A stretch of DNA of 64,000 nucleotides. Origin: Ilex aquifolium (lineage: Eukaryota; Streptophyta; Magnoliopsida; Aquifoliales; Aquifoliaceae). Of the stretch, positions 47,970 to 59,720 are shown in pieces (position 1 is the stretch's first letter; each line of letters opens with the position of its first letter). Under the pieces are notes generated by a model that searched no databases, was not told where the DNA came from, and saw only the letters and a list, made by a program, of their open reading frames with translations. The position numbers and the translations under genes were made by a program. The stretch covers positions 39,007,175-39,071,174 of the forward strand of contig OX637395.1 of the NCBI GenBank assembly GCA_951799425.1. Direction: 5' to 3'.

Positions 47970-49669
47970 ATCGTATTCAAGGATGTTCGAATTAATTTAC
48001 ACATTTTTTAATTAATTTTTTATTCAATTCGGTTAAAAATAGATCATTAATGCCGAGACTAAGAATTCGTACAATGTACGAATTATTTATTCTAAAAAAA
48101 AGTGAAATGTACGTGACCATGCATAATTAGATTAATTAATAAGGCCACGCGTTTTAAAGCACGTGACAAAAAGTCATGTGCGAACAACATGTAGATAAAA
48201 CAGAGTGCCACTGCAAGTTAGGGGGTCTGTTAATCGAACTGTTATCACAGTAATCGAACAAACAACAGAAGCGTTCGACTAGAAAATAGCTAGGCTACCC
48301 CAAATAATTGATGTTAAGTCGATAGGAAAGTTGTCTAAATCATAGGTGAACATTTTAAATGTGACTTAAATAATAAACGAATAAAAAATGAGTCTAAAAG
48401 AGATTCCAACACAAATAAAAATTGATTCGACTAAAAGTTTGGTGTGCCACTTAGTATATAGCTTGCAGCAAAAATCCTAGCAGAGAGGGTGTCATGCGAC
48501 ATTATAAATATTGGATAATGCTTAAGTCTAAGGTACATACTCTCTTCCTACAATTTTCTTACTTATTCTCAAAACCTTCCTGATTTAAGCATCGAAATGT
48601 CTACGATTATTCCCACCTCGGTCTTTGATAATGTGCTCGTTTTACCGGAGGAATGTGTACTCATATTCGTTTCTCTCACATAACCAGTTACTTTCTCAAT
48701 CATCACCACTTAATGAGATTTTTTCCTAGTACAATACAAAATTTCTGTATTTATCTATTCCACAATCCTCTCTCCTTTTTCAATCCCATTTAAAGGAAAT
48801 GAAAGATAAAGGAAGTGAAAAAGTTACCAAATGGGAAAATTAAAAGGGAAAAAAATTTAAGGAGTTGAATAAGTAATAGGAAGTTAATGGAACTAGAATA
48901 AGGGTTACATGCCAAATGTGTAAAATTGTGGTTCGATTAGAAACATCAAGGAAGTCATGCTTAGTCTTCTCTTTGAAAAATTATTTGTTATAATAAGCAT
49001 AGATAGATATGTTTTGCATATTAAAGGGATAGACAAATGAAGCATGAATAAATAAATATCTGGTTAAACCCAACTTATATATAGTATCCAGTTGAAATAT
49101 ATGTGTTGTTTTGAGCTATCCATAAACTCTGATTATATAATTTTTTTTGTTCATCGGTCAGAGGTGTTTAAGTCAGTTTATGTGCACTTCGACTAATCCT
49201 CTCTTCAATCTGACTAAAGACAAGTCATTTGTACTAAGACTAGATTGTAAACCTTTATAAATGAGCAATGTTATAAAATCCAAATGAAACCCAAATGCAT
49301 ATTATCCCTTGAATGAGTGGGTCCTATTAATTTTGCAGTGGGACCCACTCATCCCATACTCATCCAATGGATAATATACATTTGAATTTAAATTTTTGAA
49401 TTTCATTTGGGTTATATAGCATTTTCCTAAATGGATTATATTTGAGTTAATTAAATTTTGATGTAATACAACTTGCACAAATTTAAAATAAAATTCACCC
49501 TTCCAAAGTTGCATTGGGAGTTGTAGTATTTATTAGCTGTTGTCCCCATGCAAATCGGTTTCGTTCATTGATGGGATTTTTGTAATCACAATCATAGTAT
49601 AATTCGGAGGAGACCATTGGGATTTCTATAATCAGAAATCATTTTAGAATTTGAGAGAGTGGAAAAATT
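47730..49669. other. Intergenic upstream of CYSTM
   Basis: Promoter side of CYSTM, a (TA)n run at 47931-47967, and two 5'-truncated SINE tails (about 47970-48075 and 49140-49250). No gene seen. Confidence 0.5.
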
Positions 49670-51013
49670 CACTACAAGAATTAGGATATTTTGACACAAA
49701 TTTTTGTGACAACGGTATTCACCGTCACAAAAAATCGTGTTTTAGATTTTTTTTTTTTTTTTTGTGTGGTAGTAGGGATCCAATTTATTAACATAATTTG
49801 CTGACTTAATTTACTGTGACATTTGGATTGACTGTAGGTCCCATCAAACATTAAAATTTAGTGTTGATTCAATAATTCCTATGAAGCCACATCATTATGT
49901 TAGCAGATTATGTCTAATTTTTAGATACAAATAATATTATTACAGTCATATTTTTAGGTCTAAATTAGGTCACAATTGACCTAATGACCACCACAATTTG
50001 CCGTTGGACCATTGGATCACGAGTTCGAATCTTATCGCCCTCTTCCCTATAAAAATTCAAATAGTGACAAAAAAAAAGGCCTTCTTTTTGTTTATTCTAA
50101 ATTTTGAACATCCAACATCAGAGTAGTAAATGGTGGGATCCATTTATCATCCATTCAAGTGAGATTCATTCTATACAAATTGGCCCCACATTCATTAATA
50201 GTGGATGATGTACCAAGAAGAAAATTGAAAAAAAAAATGTATTAAAGGAAATCTGAATCTGTATTAATGATGTGATGTCACAATTACATTCGAATATTTT
50301 CTTCTTTTTTTCAGAATTACCAACGCGTAATTTTTGACACAACACATTAATACATGAATAAAAAAAATAACATGATCAATTATCATGAGTAATCAAAACC
50401 CTGCCAATTGCCAATCTAACAAACCTGGGCCAATTTGGCTACACACCACATAAGCCTCCCCACGTAAAACAAGGTCACATGACGTAATTCAGTAAAATCT
50501 TTGGATTGAAAATGAGTTTTATCTAATATTAAAACTTACAATTAATTCAATGATTGCATTGAATTACGTTCCCAATTAGATCCCTATAACATTGGTCAAT
50601 ATAGAATATGTGTAATCACTCATAAATTATACATATTTGATCAATCAAGAAGTCTTGTGCAAGAGTCAAATTTAAGATTTCGACATACTAATTTCGAAAG
50701 TCCTATCATCCAGACTATCTCGATTGTTAATTTCTAACTTTCGACAAATTTTTGGGTTTGTTTATAACAAAGAAAAATTATAATTTTTTCGGTAATGTTA
50801 CAACTTTTAATGTTTGAGTTATAATTTTTTTTGGGCCAAGTTACCATTTTTGTGGTAACTTTACGATCGATCCTAATAAGTTACCATAAAAATTATAAAT
50901 GTCCCTAAAAAATTGTAAAAAAAAAACTACAAATTTTATAATGACGATATGGTACTAAATTTTTTTTCGATACTGTAGACGTCTACCAAGAACTTCAAAC
51001 GAAATTGTCATAT
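49670..51013. other. Intergenic with a CACTA-type end
   Basis: CACTACAAGAATTAGG at 49670 matches the terminal motif of CACTA (En/Spm) elements; next to it TTTTTGTGAC and GTCACAAAAA form an inverted pair (about 49709-49740). The opposite end was not found, so this is a possible remnant only. Confidence 0.4.
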
Positions 51014-51926
51014 TGTTAGGTCTTACATATGAGAGAATACTATATCGGATAGAAAAGATAAGTAAATGTGTTTAAATGTATAATGGATGGACTCACCACC
51101 TAAAAGGCTTAAAATTTTCGGTGAATATGAGTTCTAGACATATCTATTGGATCATAAATCATTAAATTCCCGAGTCTCCAACAAATGGTATCACAGCTAA
51201 AGGCTAACGATTCTAAGTGAACTCTTGAAGAAACAATGTAGCGTGTCAGTATTAATGGTGACTCTTGAGAAAAAAAGTGATGGGCTTTTGGTATTGAAAT
51301 CATGGAACACAACTCGCAAAAAGAGCAGGGTGCAAGCCTAGGCGCAAAGACTCTTTGAGAGTGCGGTGACTCATAAAGAAGTAAAAACTTGGTTTTTGAA
51401 AGAACGAGTTGTTGTAAAGAATTGTTGGATGCGAAATGGTTAGAAGTGTTGCTCATGGAGTCATGGAGAATGGTGGATCAAACTCAAAGGATAGCTAAGT
51501 TCGATTTGATTCACAAATAAGAGAAAGATTGTAAGTCTTACATAGGTGTAGATAGAAAAATAAGTAAAAGTGTCTTAATATACAATTGACGAGTTTTTTT
51601 TTTTTTTAATTTTTGTTGGTCAAAAAAGAAGTGGAGGCAAAAGAGAGCGCCCATATACCACTCTAACCCCTGACCGCACCTATTGCACCTCTCGAAAACG
51701 ATCTAGCTAGACTAACATAACAGTCAACCACTGAACTCCAATATGGACTCTAAGATTTGAATTACCTCCAATTTCAGGGTGAGAAGTTCGACCGACACCC
51801 CATTGAACCACCCCACTCGATAGTTACAATAGATGAATTCATCATCTAAAGACTTAAATTTTTAGATCAGTATGAATTTTAGACATGTATATTAAATCTT
51901 GAATCGTTGTGCAGTCAGTCCCAACA
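51014..51926 (+). mobile_element. TRIM retrotransposon with nested SINE
   Basis: Left LTR 51014-51183 (TGTTAGGTCTTACA to CCAACA) and right LTR 51530-51926 (TGTAAGTCTTACA to CCAACA). TGGTATCACAGC at 51186-51197 is a primer-binding site for initiator tRNA-Met. A purine-rich AAGAGAAAGA precedes the right LTR. The exact 5-bp direct repeat CATAT flanks the whole (51009-51013, 51927-51931). The right LTR is longer only because a SINE is inserted in it. No gag or pol. Confidence 0.88.
51594..51824 (-). mobile_element. SINE inserted in the TRIM right LTR
   Basis: Minus strand: tRNA-like head with TGGTTCAATGGGG (A box) and GGTAATTCAAATCTTAG (B box), A-rich tail (poly-T on plus near 51595). Imperfect target repeats TACAATTGACGAG / TACAATAGATGAA flank it and interrupt sequence that is continuous in the left LTR. 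Confidence 0.75.
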
Positions 51927-52271
51927 CATATGCATTGGTATACAGTGATTCTTTTGAATCACAACTACAAACAAATATGACGGAGTTTTTCTAATGGTTA
52001 AGCGTGACAAAGTGAAACTAGTTTTCCTTTACGAAACGTGTCAAACTACTCATACTGAGCCCCTTGGAAAAACTTGTTATTCCTGAAACAATCAAGCTCC
52101 ACACATACTAATTCCCACATTACTATTTTTTTTTGGGATTGGGGTAGAAGGGAAAGAGGAAAGAGGGAGAGGGAATGGATGAATCAGAACCCGCAATCAA
52201 CTCCGAGCGAAAATGGACCCTTACCATTGAGTCCCTCCCTCACCTCAACTATTCCCTACGCTATTCACTAT

Positions 52272-52473
52272 TTTTTTTTTTTAACGGTCAGAGATGTTCG
52301 GATCAGTTTACACGTACTTCTCTGATTCAAAGACAGGACATCTACGTCAGAGTTAGGGTATTCATGATAAATAATTTTTTTACAGCAACACGACTCTAAG
52401 AAATTGCCAAGATTCAAATTCAAAATTTACAAGTTATCCCCAGTGGTTACCACCTGAACTATCTTTGGAGTTT
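52272..52473 (-). mobile_element. tRNA-derived SINE, same family as 13923-14173
   Basis: Minus strand head GATAGTTCAGGTGGTAACCA and GAATTTGAATCTTGG, poly-A tail (poly-T on plus). Target repeats ATTCACTAT (52263-52271) and ATTTACTAT (52474-52482), one mismatch. Confidence 0.8.
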
Positions 52474-53348
52474 ATTTACTATCGTCGTTGTAGCTAACAT
52501 TTTCTAACAATGATGCATTGTAGAACACACACTTTTATGTTAAGAAATGTTAGTCAACATATATACATGTGAATAATAAATAGACTACCACGTAAATGTT
52601 GAGGAATTCTTCTGGGGTGGGTGTACTTAGAGGTCTACGGATATATAATTTTATGCAATTTATAAAACCAATCAAATAAATAACTAATATTAATTTTTTT
52701 TTTAAAAGAAAGACAGAGTTGACATGGCAAGTGGAGGTTTTAAGGTTGTATCCAGTGCTTATGCATTCTTATACCTAGTCTTAGGAGTTTACAAACCAGC
52801 TCATTTCTTAGCTCAGAAGGCATTGAACACACTCTTCCATATGTAAGAAACATATCAAATATTTTGTTATTCAATAGATATAGTTGTCTGCCGGCATATA
52901 ATTCAACAAAGTAGGGTAGTTAAATGATGGAGAGAATTTTGATTTCGTCTCGATTTTGACTTGTTAAGGCGTTTTTAAATTCTGATACGAATGAATTTGA
53001 TCAATAAATAAAATCTGAGCAACGACCAAACCCGACTTGAATAGGGTTTGGTCTACAAAACGCGCCTTTCCCTTGGACCTTAATCTCTATCCGGAAATTA
53101 CGTTGTGTTTGTTGGACCACTTGGTCTAAACATTCATGTGGATAAAACAAATTTCATGAGACAAACAGTTTGTGTACCTGAACTGGGGACCCACTATGCA
53201 TCGGAGGATATGAAAAAGGAAGCATCCTCGAAGCATCATATTATATTGTTTCACACTTCAACTCCCACTCCCACTCATAGTCATAGTCTTGTTCCTGTTC
53301 TTGCTCTAACATACATTAATTCATTCTCTTCTTCTATGTATATATAAC

Positions 53349-53386
53349 CTCTCTCTCTCTCTCTCTCTCTCTCCCTCTCTCTCTCT
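53349..53386. repeat. (CT)n microsatellite
   Basis: About eighteen CT units, one interruption, just upstream of the 53408 ATG. Confidence 0.95.
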
Positions 53387-53407
53387 GTGGCTTTGGTGTT
53401 AGAGGGA

Positions 53408-53572
53408 ATGGCTAACTTGCTGGTGATCGTAGATGGGATGTGGCTTTGCATTTCAACATTTTGGGATTTGCAAGAAATGCGATATTCAAGAGTTTTAGAT
53501 GATGTAGCTTCTTTGGCGATGACTGTGATCATGGCTGCTGTATCATGTTTCATATCAGTAAGAAGACGATGA
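53408..53572 (+). CDS. Candidate 54-aa membrane microprotein
   Basis: ATG-to-stop frame of 54 aa starting MANLLVIVDGMWLCISTFWD. Two hydrophobic stretches (about residues 3-18 and 33-48, DDVASLAMTVIMAAVSCFIS) end in a basic VRRR tail, which suits a small membrane or secreted protein. A TATATAA lies at 53341-53347 and a CT-rich leader follows, a common plant promoter/5' UTR layout. A GTAAGA near the end (53558) could be a donor, so the true C-terminus may be spliced. I do not recognise a family; conservation is untested. Confidence 0.35.
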   Translation: MANLLVIVDGMWLCISTFWDLQEMRYSRVLDDVASLAMTVIMAAVSCFISVRRR

Positions 53573-55506
53573 AAGGTACCACAACCTTTGTTTTAAGACC
53601 CTAAACAAAAAAGTCGTACCCAGTACACAAAATTTTCACCAAAACACGATCTTCTGACTCTTATTTTGCAGTGTCTAATGTCTAAATTCAAATATGTGAC
53701 ATATTGCTTGGATGACTATGCATTTACGATCGGTCCAAACCCAACATTTCACTTGTGTTGAATGAAAGAACACTTATTATCGCTCCAAACCCGACCTTTT
53801 ACTCGCCTTTGTTTTAACGAAGATTGTACTTTTTTTTTTTGGCTCGTGATGAAGATTGTGATCTTACTTCTATTTCTTGGTAACCCTAATTTTGTGAGCA
53901 AGCAGGTTGTTAATTACATTGTTGGTATGGATTGTTATAATAGCTATCAGCATCACCATTGAAGGTAAGACAAGGCTTGAGGTCCTCTAATGTTTAGTCA
54001 AGTGCCGTTTTGGTCACTCTCACTGGAAACTAATAAAGCTCAACGTTTGGGACCAAACAACCTTCTTTGAGATGTAACAATTCATCACCATTATAAAGTC
54101 TTCTATATATCACTATTACAATAAAGTTTTAGTGAATCACAAACCCGAAAAAGAGCGACGAATAAAACTCTTAAAAAAAAAAGAAACAAAGTAGGTAAAA
54201 AGAATATAACCCTCAAAGAGAAAGACATGCTAAAGATTAATCATTAACCTTCTAGCTAGTTGGTGTAGACTATGCCGAGTTGGTCATTAGCTCTCTATTT
54301 TAAAAACCTTCACATGTCATCTTGTTGTTTTGAATTAAAGAGCAAAAGTTTAATATAAAAAGATAATAAGGAAAAACACATTTTTGGTTATTAAATTATG
54401 CGCTTTGTGTCAGTTTTGTCCCAGAATTTTTAATTATGTCAATTTGATCCCTCAAAATTTCAATTTGCATTACTTTGGTCCAATAAAAAATAAATGGTTA
54501 AATTAACCAATGGAAATGGTCAATGTATGTGACCATACTTGAGGGGTGTTTTTTAGAAACGTAAGGGGTTAAAAAAATAGAAATTATAAATGTGAAGAAT
54601 CAAAATGACATATATTATAAACTTGAGGGACCAAAATGATCCCTTAAGTCTAGCCACGTGAGACACACATGAACACCTCCGTTAGTCAACTTAAACTGCT
54701 GTTTTTTATTGGATCAAAGTAATATGAATTGAATATTTGAGCAACGAAATTGGTCAGATCACACGAAAGGAAGCAAATAGGCTCTCTTCCAAATGATTGA
54801 ATCTGAGTAGAGTTGATAAAATAAAGTGATCATTGCTTGGACACAATTGAAAGATTAACAACTAAAGTGACTCAAAGTGCATACTTTAACGACTATTTAT
54901 ATACTTTACTCAAGATAACAATACAATTCATTTGAGTAAAAATTACTCAAATGTATATTATACATTGCAAGTTTTTAGCAATTACTCAAAACTTACCTCA
55001 AGGCTCAAAACTTGTAATTTTCATTTCTATCCATTGGTGACCTTTTATCATCCCCTTGCTAGATTGACATTGACAATGTTCCAATAAGAGCTATATCAAA
55101 TGGCCTATTTTTTTTAGGTGGGTCCAATGGCAACATACAAATTGCTTGTCTAGCTATGAAAAAAAATTCCTCAAACCTTTTCTTTTATACAATGGGCCTA
55201 TTTGGAGTTTTATTTTTTTGGGTGTGAAACAATGTTTGAAAAGTAAAATTAAAAAGTTAGTTAAAACAACTCTTGAAAATTTTCGAAAAAATCAACTTTT
55301 TTCCTTGGAATCCGTTGGATAACCCAAATTTTCAGCTTTTTTTAGGTGGTGATAAACGTTATTTTTGTCTAAAAGTTGATGGAAAAGTTGCTCAATAAGT
55401 CTAAGTTCAAATAGACCAAACTTCTTTTTCTCTCAAAAAAAAAAAAACTGAGATTCTGAACTGGTAGAATCTAACTAATTAGTTGATCAGCTTTTTGTTC
55501 ATCTAG

Positions 55507-55546
<40 letters not shown>

Positions 55547-55642
55547 CAACCACCTCCAAAGTTATATTAATCTTGTTTCATGGAATTTATTACTTCAAAA
55601 TTCCATTGAAATCAAGAACAAAACTCATTGATAAACAAACAC
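53573..55642. other. Intergenic
   Basis: Contains an inverted-repeat element (about 54439-54752) and a (TA)n run at 55510-55543. No gene recognised. Confidence 0.5.
54439..54752. repeat. Long inverted-repeat (MULE/MITE-like) element
   Basis: CATTACTTTGGTCCAATAAA (about 54468-54487) and its inverted counterpart near 54704-54725 form the inner part of arms alike over roughly 50 bases. Outer limits and target duplication could not be set. Confidence 0.5.
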
Positions 55643-58600
55643 TCATGCTGAGACCTTGACATGGAGTGGTTCATGAGAGTTCTTTGTCGGAGTAACCTTG
55701 AAGCTTTGAGCCAAGGATGAACCACCCAAAACATCCCTGTGAGTGACTGTGACTTCATAATCTCCATGAAAAAGTGAACTCTCAATGTACCCATCAACAT
55801 CTGTAATGCCTGACAAGCCCTTGTGAGTCCATTCCCAGATGATCTTGTCGACGACGTCGCCGGTGGGCAAGTTCTTGAAATTGTTGTCTGTCAGGCACAT
55901 TTCGTAGCATCCTATCGGTTTCCATGACGCCCAGAGCACAATTCCGTTCACTGCTGGATGTGCATGTGCCTCCCTTATAATCTGCTCTAAGTACATTGCC
56001 TGTTCACAGAATATACAAACAATAGGATATCAGTTTGCCTTGGAAAAACCTTAGGAATTAGGAGTTACTAGTCCAGAAATTGTTTAACAAAGCACAAAAC
56101 TGTGGCATTGTCCGTGGTTTTGAAAAGCCCGATCAGCTATAGGTATGAGGTCACTGTTCTAATGGAAATAGGTCGGATGAAAAATAGAACTCCTAGACAA
56201 TGGAACCTTCCTCCCAACCGCATAATGGCAAAACAATGTCAAATGCAAGAGATTGCCTTGTATGAACTTCTGTAGTTGAAGATAAGTTCGTTTGATCTCT
56301 CAGGTCGGATGGAAATTGGAACTCCAACACAGGTGGGAACCTCATTAGGATTTGATTTACCCCCAAGAAACAAAACCGTGAGGGTATATGGACATTCAAA
56401 ATAGACAATATCTTGACAGTTAGAGTGGGTCATTACAGGTGGTATTAGAGCCAACTCTCCTACAGCAAGTGGGGGGTGAACCCTACGTGAGCCTTGCGAG
56501 GACGTGTGGCCTCTAAGGGTGGTGAAGTGTAGTAGCCTGCCAAAAAGGTTTGCAAGGTGAGGAGATGCTATAGTTTCATGTGTTACATCCCACATCGACT
56601 CAGGAGAGGGAGTGACTGGGCTATATATGTGATGTGCTCACCCTTAACTGTTAAGAGGCCTTTTTAGGATGAAGCCCCAAAGAAACAAAACCGTGAAGGT
56701 GTATGGGTACTCAAAGCGGACAATATCTTGACAGTTGGGACGGATCGTTATTGGTCGACTATGCATGAATTGTTTGGAACAAATTAACCATAACAAAATT
56801 AAAAAACTAATAACCTATGATAGGTAATGACCTGGCCTCTTTTAAGCTTTGAGCTTTCATGTAATAGAACATTGTTTTCAGTTTGGTGGCAAAAGTTGTG
56901 ATCATCCTAAAATAAATGACAAATTCAAATTGAATTTTGTAACATTAGACATTAAAAAACTTGCCTGGTTGGGGCTGCTTTCAACATCCAATTCTGTGAG
57001 CCAAATGGGAGATCCTGCAATGGCAAGCTGATCAATTGCAGCTCTAATGTATGGAATATTTGGAGTCCTAAAATGACTCTCGAGCCCGATTCCCAAACTA
57101 CCCTGATACCCCTTTGATCGAATCTCTCTAATCTTCTCCAGATACTTAGTTGGTGTTGATGCTTCATCGCCCAACTCTTCAATGGTATTGTACTCATTCA
57201 AGAACAACGTCGCCTTTCCATCAAGCTGTTGAGCCTTGAGGTAATAAACAGCAGATGCATTTTCTCCAAGCTTGCTTTCCAAGAACGAAAAATGAAGATT
57301 TTCATTAACAACATCCCAATGAACAACATGACCAGAGTATCGATTCATGATAGAGTTCATCCTTCTGTCAGCAACCAACGATAGTTCGTTTGGTGGTAGC
57401 GATTTAACCCAATCGTCATTGAATCGAGGATCATCCCAAAGCACTGTATGGCCACGGACTGAGATGTTATGTTCTTTGGCAAATTGCAGCATGGCATCGG
57501 GGATGGTGTAGTTTTCTCTGCCAGGGGAATGCTCAGTGAAGTACCACTTCATTTCATTCTCAAATGTTGTTAACTTGAACCTTGGGGTGAACCAATTTTG
57601 AAAGTCTGTGTTGGTTAGGATTCTTTCGTTCATTGCACAACCAAATGGAAAATCTGGCTTCTTCTGTGTGATGCTAACAGTTACATTTGCTAAAGGCTTG
57701 CCTTGACCATCAATAGCATGGATTTTCACCTTTCTCTTTCGGGCCTGCAACTCAATACTCAATAATCACAACGATAATGATATAGAAAGAATGAATGGAT
57801 CTTGTAGGATTCTCGAGAAATTATTCAGTTTTCTTTAGAAACAAATGCTTAATTATCTGCTTGTCACGATTCAATGAATAAGCGGGACATTGAGGAATAT
57901 CTAGAAAGGAATTTCGGGAATTAGTCTAATTATATTTCTGTTTGTTCCTTTTTAAGAAAGGAAGGGGTCCAAAAAAAGTAACCTTCTCAATGCTTAGATC
58001 TTGATGAGATTTCCACTCTTCTTGGGTGAATGGCTGTAATGAAATGCTGTCTGCTAGTATGCCAACTGATGTATTGCGGCTCTGAAAGAGAAACAAACAG
58101 TTAAAATCTTGAATCTTCTGAACTGGCTTTTTTTAGAATAAAGTCAAATTTGGTCATGGGTTTGCATCACGGAAACAGTCTCTCTACTTGCAATGTAAGG
58201 CTGCGTACATCTAATTCTTCCCAGACCCCGCAATGACGAGTTACGCCCTTTAAAGTCAAATTTGGGAAAATCACACTATCAAAATCAAACCATGAAAGTG
58301 AAACTATATACCTCAAAAAACAGCTCAGCCGGGCCTGAAGAATTTACATAGAGGCCACCCTTGAGCATGGACCAGCAACCAGATTGAACAGTAACATAAC
58401 CGGCACATATGAAATATGGAGGTGCTTTGAACATTGCAGCAACTTCAGCCTGTCCATGGCTCACTTGTAACCATGCTGCAACAAATACGACGCGAAAAAA
58501 AAAAAAAAAAATTACCCAAAAAAAAAAAGCCAAACTTAGCTCATACTTTTACATGCTATTTAACACTGTTTTTGATTAATGAAAATGGATACCAGAAAAG

Positions 58601-59605
58601 GTGTAGAGCATTTCCTTCTGTAAATAAAACTGCTGTGAGAAACTATCAAATGGTTGTTGCCTATGAAATGCAGCAATGTACTTGTTGCCTTTCTTTGATA
58701 TGGTCTCAATTTTTGTACTTCCAAATGTAGTCCACCCCTCCATGCCAAAATTTAATTCCGGGTTTACGACTATTCCTCCATCATACTGAGGTTTAGGAGG
58801 GTTTTTCAAGCACTGAAAAAGTGGATGAACATGATTTATATTAGTTTGAAGAGTTCAGTTCATGTACAATTTGCAAGAAAATAATGATTCTAATCAAGCT
58901 TGCCTCAGCATTGAAATTGTAATCGTAGGATAGCCCGTGAACTGAAAATCCTGCAAAACATAGATCCAGATATTCTTTATTAAACTTTCTCTCAATTTTT
59001 GGTAATAGTACTAGATTGCTGTTCATGAGAGTTTTTTTTTTTATAAAGCGCGTTTCACTTAAATTCATAATTAATAAATTTTCTACTATTAAAAGAAGTT
59101 GAAGAAAAATTCTAAATTGACTAATTACAAGTTTTTCTTTGTGCCATGTATACTGCATTAGAAGGTCTTGAAGGGGTATCTCTTTCATACCACTAATCCA
59201 AGATATGATCATTTTTTCGATAATCGAGATTCGTTTTAGGTACACGTTCTTTGAATTCGTTGCTATAACATAAACTCGATATACATACAATGATTCTCAA
59301 ACGATGTGCACTGGGATCTACCAATGCTTTTGTGGCCACTATCCCAACCAAGCCAAAAGTTTAAGATGACCCTTTTTTATCTAGAAATTTAATCTTAGTT
59401 CAGCAAATTTGTTTTTATCCTCCGAAAGAAACCAAAAAAAAAAAGCCCAGAAGAGAGAGAAAAAGAGAGGAGATCACTATCTGTAAACTGTGGCCAAAAA
59501 CTCTGTACCTGACCCAGAACAGAAAAAGTATAGAGAAGACAAACCTGAGGAAAGAAGAGAAAACAACAGCAGTAGAAACACATTGTCTCTCTGTCCACCC
59601 TCCAT
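55643..59605 (-). CDS. Secreted GH10 endo-xylanase with CBM22-type module
   Basis: Exons: 59605-59545, 58950-58904, 58812-58593, 58475-58312, 58081-57983, 57744-56965, 55999-55643; frame kept, 575 aa. Residues 1-26 are a signal peptide (VFLLLLFSLLSSGFSVHG). Residues about 45-180 match the carbohydrate-binding CBM_4_9/CBM22 fold of plant xylanases (YDGGIVVNPELNFGMEGW start). The GH10 barrel spans about 200-470: acid/base Glu in WDVVNEN (about 345), nucleophile Glu in LTELDV (about 448), and RGHTVLWD, all present. The C-terminal part (VLWASWKPIGCY onward) closes the domain. It should cleave beta-1,4-xylan in the cell wall (secondary wall or fruit/seed wall remodelling). Two introns (58813-58903 and 56000-56964) use GC donors. 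It looks intact. Confidence 0.95.
56000..56964 (-). other. GC-AG intron with TRIM inside, xylanase gene
   Basis: Donor CCAG|GCAAGT, acceptor GAACAG. Joining 56965 to 55999 gives S-P-N-Q|A-M-Y-L in frame; the nearest GT would break the frame. Confidence 0.85.
56361..56752 (+). mobile_element. TRIM/LARD-type retroelement remnant
   Basis: TGTTACATCCCACATCGACT opens a right LTR (56581-56752). The end of a left LTR is at 56361-56437; both share AAGAAACAAAACCGTGA and GACAATATCTTGACAGTT. GGTGGTATTAGAGCC (56438-56452) is the primer-binding site. The left LTR has lost its 5' part. The LTR resembles Cassandra TRIMs but no 5S rRNA-like part is visible. Confidence 0.75.
58154..58250 (+). mobile_element. 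5'-truncated Au-like SINE
   Basis: Contains GGAAACAGTCTCTC and GTAAGGCTGCGTACATC...CCCAGACCCCGCAATG, the typical Au SINE body, flanked by exact 15-bp repeats TAAAGTCAAATTTGG (58139-58153, 58251-58265). Lies in the xylanase intron 58082-58311, antisense to the gene. Confidence 0.85.
58813..58903 (-). other. GC-AG intron, xylanase gene
   Basis: Donor GAG|GCAAGC, acceptor TTTTTCAG; join gives N-A-E|C-L-K-N in frame, which fits the conserved ECL at the start of the binding module. No GT alternative nearby. Confidence 0.85.
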
Positions 59606-59669
59606 GTTTATCAGTCCAGTGCTTCAAAACACCCAAAAAAATCATCTAAATCAGCATCTATATGCATGC

Positions 59670-59671
<2 letters not shown>

Positions 59672-59718
<47 letters not shown>
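59672..59718. repeat. (GA)n microsatellite upstream of the xylanase start
   Basis: About 23 GA units (CT in transcript sense), 67 bases upstream of the ATG, probably in the 5' UTR. Confidence 0.95.

Positions 59719-59719
<1 letters not shown>

Positions 59720-59720
<1 letters not shown>

Larger units (their letters stand above)
51927..53407. other. Intergenic
   Basis: Holds the SINE at 52272-52473 and, near its right end, a CT run with TATATAA upstream (53341-53347) that could be the promoter of the small ORF. Otherwise nothing recognised. Confidence 0.5.

Noticed and set aside
51109-51456. 115-codon minus frame
   Set aside because: Inside the TRIM; spans LTR and primer-binding site, no protein similarity.
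56239-56595. 118-codon minus frame in the xylanase intron
   Set aside because: Runs through TRIM LTR sequence; not coding.
56361-56752. Cassandra TRIM with 5S rRNA
   Set aside because: LTR start and GACAATATC block are similar, but the 5S-like segment is not visible, so I call it only TRIM/LARD-type.
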